DNA from: JBCBKZ01 sp039026975
GTDB lineage: Bacteria; Bacteroidota; Bacteroidia; J057
DNA length: 5,642 nt
NCBI GenBank assembly: GCA_039026975.1
Contig: JBCCLI010000420.1
Span: 1 to 5,642, forward strand
Direction: 5' to 3'
Shown here: in pieces, positions 5,473 through 5,642 of the stretch
Layout: the number at the start of each line of letters is the position of its first letter
How positions within the stretch are numbered: the stretch's first letter is position 1
Notes under the pieces: generated by a model
Databases searched by the model: none
Told to the model about the DNA's origin: nothing
The model's input: the letters and a program-made list of their open reading frames with translations, nothing else
Program-made: the position numbers and the translations under genes

Positions 5473-5642
5473 ATGAAAAAACCACTAGCCTCTATGCTCT
5501 TATGCTTAATAAGCATTGCAGGCGTATTCTCACAATCACTTAATACTGTCCGGGTAGGAGGGGTTGCAGAGACTATCTCCCTTCCCTTCCAGTTCAATGA
5601 TCCTCTGAAAGGAGGCCTTGAACTAAGCACGGATCTATGGTA
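5473..5642 (+). CDS. Exported protein, N-terminal part only
   Basis: An open frame of 56 codons runs off the right edge without a stop. It begins with a clear signal peptide: MKKPL, a hydrophobic core through about residue 18, and a plausible signal peptidase I site after VFS (residue 20). The Cys at residue 11 lies inside the core and is not in a lipobox, so this is probably not a lipoprotein. The first mature residues include NTVRVGGVAETISLPFQF. I do not recognise the product with confidence; RxGGVxExxxLP faintly recalls the first strand of some Bacteroidota periplasmic-binding-type proteins, too weak to name. ATG at 5473 has an A-rich upstream and no Shine-Dalgarno sequence; the inverted repeat at 5443-5464 sits directly before it. 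It follows the regulator on the same strand with a 76-base gap. Confidence 0.7.
   Translation, partial: MKKPLASMLLCLISIAGVFSQSLNTVRVGGVAETISLPFQFNDPLKGGLELSTDLW

Overview
The window looks like a chromosomal stretch from a member of the Bacteroidota, probably a Cytophagia-type marine or soil organism. The lineage is inferred from moderate-to-low G+C by eye, A-rich start regions mostly without Shine-Dalgarno sequences, one perfect TAnnTTTG box, and a transcription factor that joins a polytopic membrane domain to an AraC-type DNA-binding domain, an architecture common in that phylum. No mobile element, CRISPR array, tRNA or rRNA was seen. All supported genes lie on the + strand.

Layout: positions 1-300 hold no recognisable gene. 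A small GNAT-like acetyltransferase (301-585) follows and is closed by a likely intrinsic terminator (659-692). A gene-poor 315-base gap (586-900) carries several inverted repeats and a possible promoter. It leads into a translationally overlapping pair: an AlgI/DltB-type MBOAT O-acyltransferase (901-2322) and a membrane-anchored SGNH-like protein (2288-3229). Next, after an 81-base spacer containing a 19-bp near-perfect dyad, is a DUF1295 polytopic membrane protein of the steroid-5-alpha-reductase/ICMT-like superfamily (3311-4201). After a 91-base spacer comes a seven-helix membrane protein with a C-terminal AraC HTH domain (4293-5396). The window ends inside an exported protein (5473 to the edge).

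How the genes may work together: the MBOAT/SGNH pair is the classic arrangement for moving an acyl group across the cytoplasmic membrane onto an extracytoplasmic glycan or other polymer, as in AlgI with AlgJ/AlgX or DltB with DltD. The acceptor cannot be read from this window because no glycosyltransferase or polymerase gene is present. The DUF1295 protein and the membrane-tethered regulator are co-directional and could belong to the same membrane or envelope unit, but that link rests on position only. The least ordinary points are the Asn in place of the expected Asp of the DxxH motif in the SGNH partner, the dyad ahead of the DUF1295 gene, a TTACCT hexamer that recurs in four spacers, two orphan perfect anti-SD matches, and a minicistron that overlaps the GTG start of the regulator. 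I found no clear evidence of a wholly new system.
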